A DNA stretch of 8,181 nucleotides, taken from an uncultured Blautia sp. GTDB taxonomy: Bacteria > Bacillota > Clostridia > Lachnospirales > Lachnospiraceae. The notes under the pieces are model-generated. The model saw only the letters and a program-made list of their open reading frames with translations, ran no database searches and was not told the DNA's origin. The stretch spans positions 1 through 8,181 of the forward strand of contig CAKRYE010000075.1 in assembly GCA_934426285.1 (NCBI GenBank), given 5' to 3'. Position numbers and translations under genes: made by a program. Shown piece after piece: positions 7,134 to 8,181 of the stretch. Numbering within the stretch: the first letter of the stretch is position 1; the number at the start of each line of letters is the position of its first letter.

Positions 7134-7706
7134 ATGGACATCAAAATTCGGACAGCTACAGCTGAAGATGCAGAAGAATTGCTGGAAATTTACGCATATT
7201 ATATAAAAAATACAGCAGTAACTTTTGAATATGAAGTTCCGTCTGTGGAAGAATTCCGGGAACGGATCAGCCATATCCTGGAACATTATCCCTATCTTGT
7301 TGCAGAAGACAAGGATGAGATCATCGGGTATTCCTATGCAGGAAGATTTCATCCCAGAGCTGCTTTTGGATGGGATGTAGAGATGACTGTTTATCTTAAG
7401 CAGGAGGTACGAAGAGCGGGCGTGGGACGACAGCTGTATGCTCAGATGGAAGAAGTTTTGAGAGAGCAGGGAATCGTACAGGCAATTTCACTGATCGTGA
7501 AACCGGAAGATGAGTATTCTGATTATAACAGTATTCAGTTCCATGAAAAAATGGGATATAAATATGCGGGAGAACTGAAAGACTGTGGATATAAATTTCA
7601 CAGATGGTATACCCTTGTTTATATGGATAAGCAGATTGGTGTTACACAGGAAAATATGCTGCCTGTCCGTGATTTTGCTGTTGTCAGGGAGAAATTCGGA
7701 TTATAG
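7134..7706 (+). CDS. GNAT-family N-acetyltransferase, phosphinothricin-acetyltransferase-like (Pat/MnaT/YncA group)
   Basis: Cytoplasmic enzyme expected to transfer acetyl from acetyl-CoA to a small amine substrate. The sequence shows one GNAT fold: first strand IKIRTATAEDAEELLEIY (3-20), a central YLVAEDKDEIIGYSYAG (54-70), FHPRAAFGWDVEMTVYL (72-88), then the acetyl-CoA pyrophosphate-binding R93-R-A-G-V-G98, and SIQFHEKMGYKYAGEL (133-148). The AGRFHPRAAF...E-T-VY pattern is characteristic of the Pat-like group, whose tested members act on phosphinothricin, methionine sulfoximine or methionine sulfone. The substrate here cannot be told from sequence. About 20-25 residues after the last GNAT strand (from about 166) form an extra tail. 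Plus strand, 38 bases after thiN, probably the last gene of the operon but not a member of the conserved core cluster. Confidence 0.88.
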   Translation: MDIKIRTATAEDAEELLEIYAYYIKNTAVTFEYEVPSVEEFRERISHILEHYPYLVAEDKDEIIGYSYAGRFHPRAAFGWDVEMTVYLKQEVRRAGVGRQLYAQMEEVLREQGIVQAISLIVKPEDEYSDYNSIQFHEKMGYKYAGELKDCGYKFHRWYTLVYMDKQIGVTQENMLPVRDFAVVREKFGL

Positions 7707-7731
7707 TTTTCAGACTTTTCCTGTGCGTTGC

Positions 7732-7778
7732 AGAACGTATTACTGAGAATGGAGGAGACAATACCCCGTTCTTGTTTT
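7732..7778 (+). terminator. Possible weak intrinsic terminator at the end of the operon
   Basis: AGAACG (7732-7737) pairs with CGTTCT (7767-7772) and TATT (7738-7741) with AATA (7760-7763). CCC (7764-7766) is left as a bulge and 18 bases form the loop. TTGTTTT follows at 7772-7778. The stem is imperfect and low in GC, so the call is tentative; it is the only hairpin-plus-T-run in the 97-base convergent gap (7707-7803) that I can support. Confidence 0.35.
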
Positions 7779-7803
7779 AGGACTGCTTATTTCGTTTCTC
7801 CTG

Positions 7804-8181
7804 CTATATAATATTCTGTAAATCATTTTGCATGGATGTTCGCTGGTAATAAGTATTTATAATATCCTGTAAAGTAATTGTATTCATTTTTTCTTCAGTG
7901 GTTTTTTGGATTTCATTATAGAACCCCTGCAAGGATAACTGAATATTAATACCAACACCACAATCAGGATTGGTATGAGTATCTAAATGAAGCAGCGGTT
8001 TCTCACCTTCAACTGCCTTATAAATATCCAGCAATGTAATCTGGTCTGCCGGTTTTGAAAGAGAAGGACGGGCATGTCCGGCTACACTGGTCATAAGTCC
8101 GGCCTTTTTTAGTTTTAACATAAGCTGGCGTACAAAGCCGGGATTTGTATGGATACTTTCTGCAATTGAGGCACTGGAGAG
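7804..8181 (-). CDS. Rrf2-family transcriptional regulator, YwnA-like (5' end outside window)
   Basis: DNA-binding regulator. The minus-strand frame is open from the right edge to the TAG at 7804-7806. Translation runs on upstream of the ATG at 8121, with family-like residues (SSASIAESIHTNPGFVRQ) between 8181 and 8122, so that ATG is internal. Visible parts: the end of the winged-helix DNA-binding domain (recognition helix HTNPGFVRQLMLKLKKAGL, wing GHARPSLSK), then PADQITLLDIYKAVEG and HLDTHTNPDCGVGINIQ, and a C-terminal helix ending at TLQDII plus a short tail. Roughly 25 N-terminal residues are missing (inferred from the usual length of about 145-150). Only one cysteine is seen (codon 7960-7962), not the three that bind an Fe-S cluster in IscR or NsrR. 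It converges on the GNAT gene, so it has its own promoter to the right of the window. Target genes are unknown. Confidence 0.85.
   Translation of the reverse strand, partial: LSSASIAESIHTNPGFVRQLMLKLKKAGLMTSVAGHARPSLSKPADQITLLDIYKAVEGEKPLLHLDTHTNPDCGVGINIQLSLQGFYNEIQKTTEEKMNTITLQDIINTYYQRTSMQNDLQNII

Noticed and set aside
7753..7802. Alternative hairpin AGGAGA (7753-7758) with TCTCCT (7797-7802) in the convergent gap
   Set aside because: The 38-base loop and 6-base stem with no adjacent T-run on either strand make it unconvincing as a terminator.
7749..7811. 20-codon plus-strand ORF in the convergent gap, reading MEETIPRSCFRTAYFVSPAI
   Set aside because: No ribosome site at proper distance, overlaps the candidate terminator, and nothing recognisable in the peptide.
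8119..8121. ATG at 8121 (minus strand) as the start of the Rrf2 regulator
   Set aside because: The DNA-binding helix continues upstream without a stop to the window edge, so this Met is internal.

Overview
The window is a stretch of bacterial chromosome from a low-to-moderate GC Firmicute. The protein sequences look most like those of Clostridia, probably a Lachnospiraceae-type gut anaerobe. That placement is an inference from gene order and protein style; no 16S or other marker is present.

Positions 1-7095 hold seven tightly packed plus-strand genes in the order rsmB (5' end cut off), rlmN, stp/prpC, prkC, rsgA, rpe, thiN. This is the conserved Firmicute core cluster. Gaps are 1 to 8 bases, with one 7-base start/stop overlap between stp and prkC, so the genes are almost certainly co-transcribed and partly translationally coupled. 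An eighth plus-strand gene, a GNAT acetyltransferase (7134-7706), follows after 38 bases and is probably the last gene of the unit. A convergent minus-strand Rrf2-family regulator (7804 to beyond the right edge) has its start outside the window. The 97-base convergent gap holds one imperfect hairpin followed by a T-rich run that may be the operon terminator.

The genes fall into three themes. RsmB and RlmN methylate ribosomal RNA, and RsgA is a GTPase of late 30S subunit maturation. Stp and PrkC are the paired phosphatase and membrane-spanning PASTA-domain kinase that respond to cell-wall fragments. Rpe and ThiN supply pentose-phosphate metabolism and thiamine diphosphate, the cofactor of transketolase, which shares ribulose/xylulose-phosphate chemistry with Rpe.

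I found no mobile element, CRISPR array, tRNA, rRNA or convincing riboswitch. No undescribed system stands out. The points most worth a second look are the extra beta-rich domain at the C-terminus of PrkC, its Ser-rich, Thr-poor activation loop, the single-cysteine Rrf2 regulator, and the regulatory layout of the operon.
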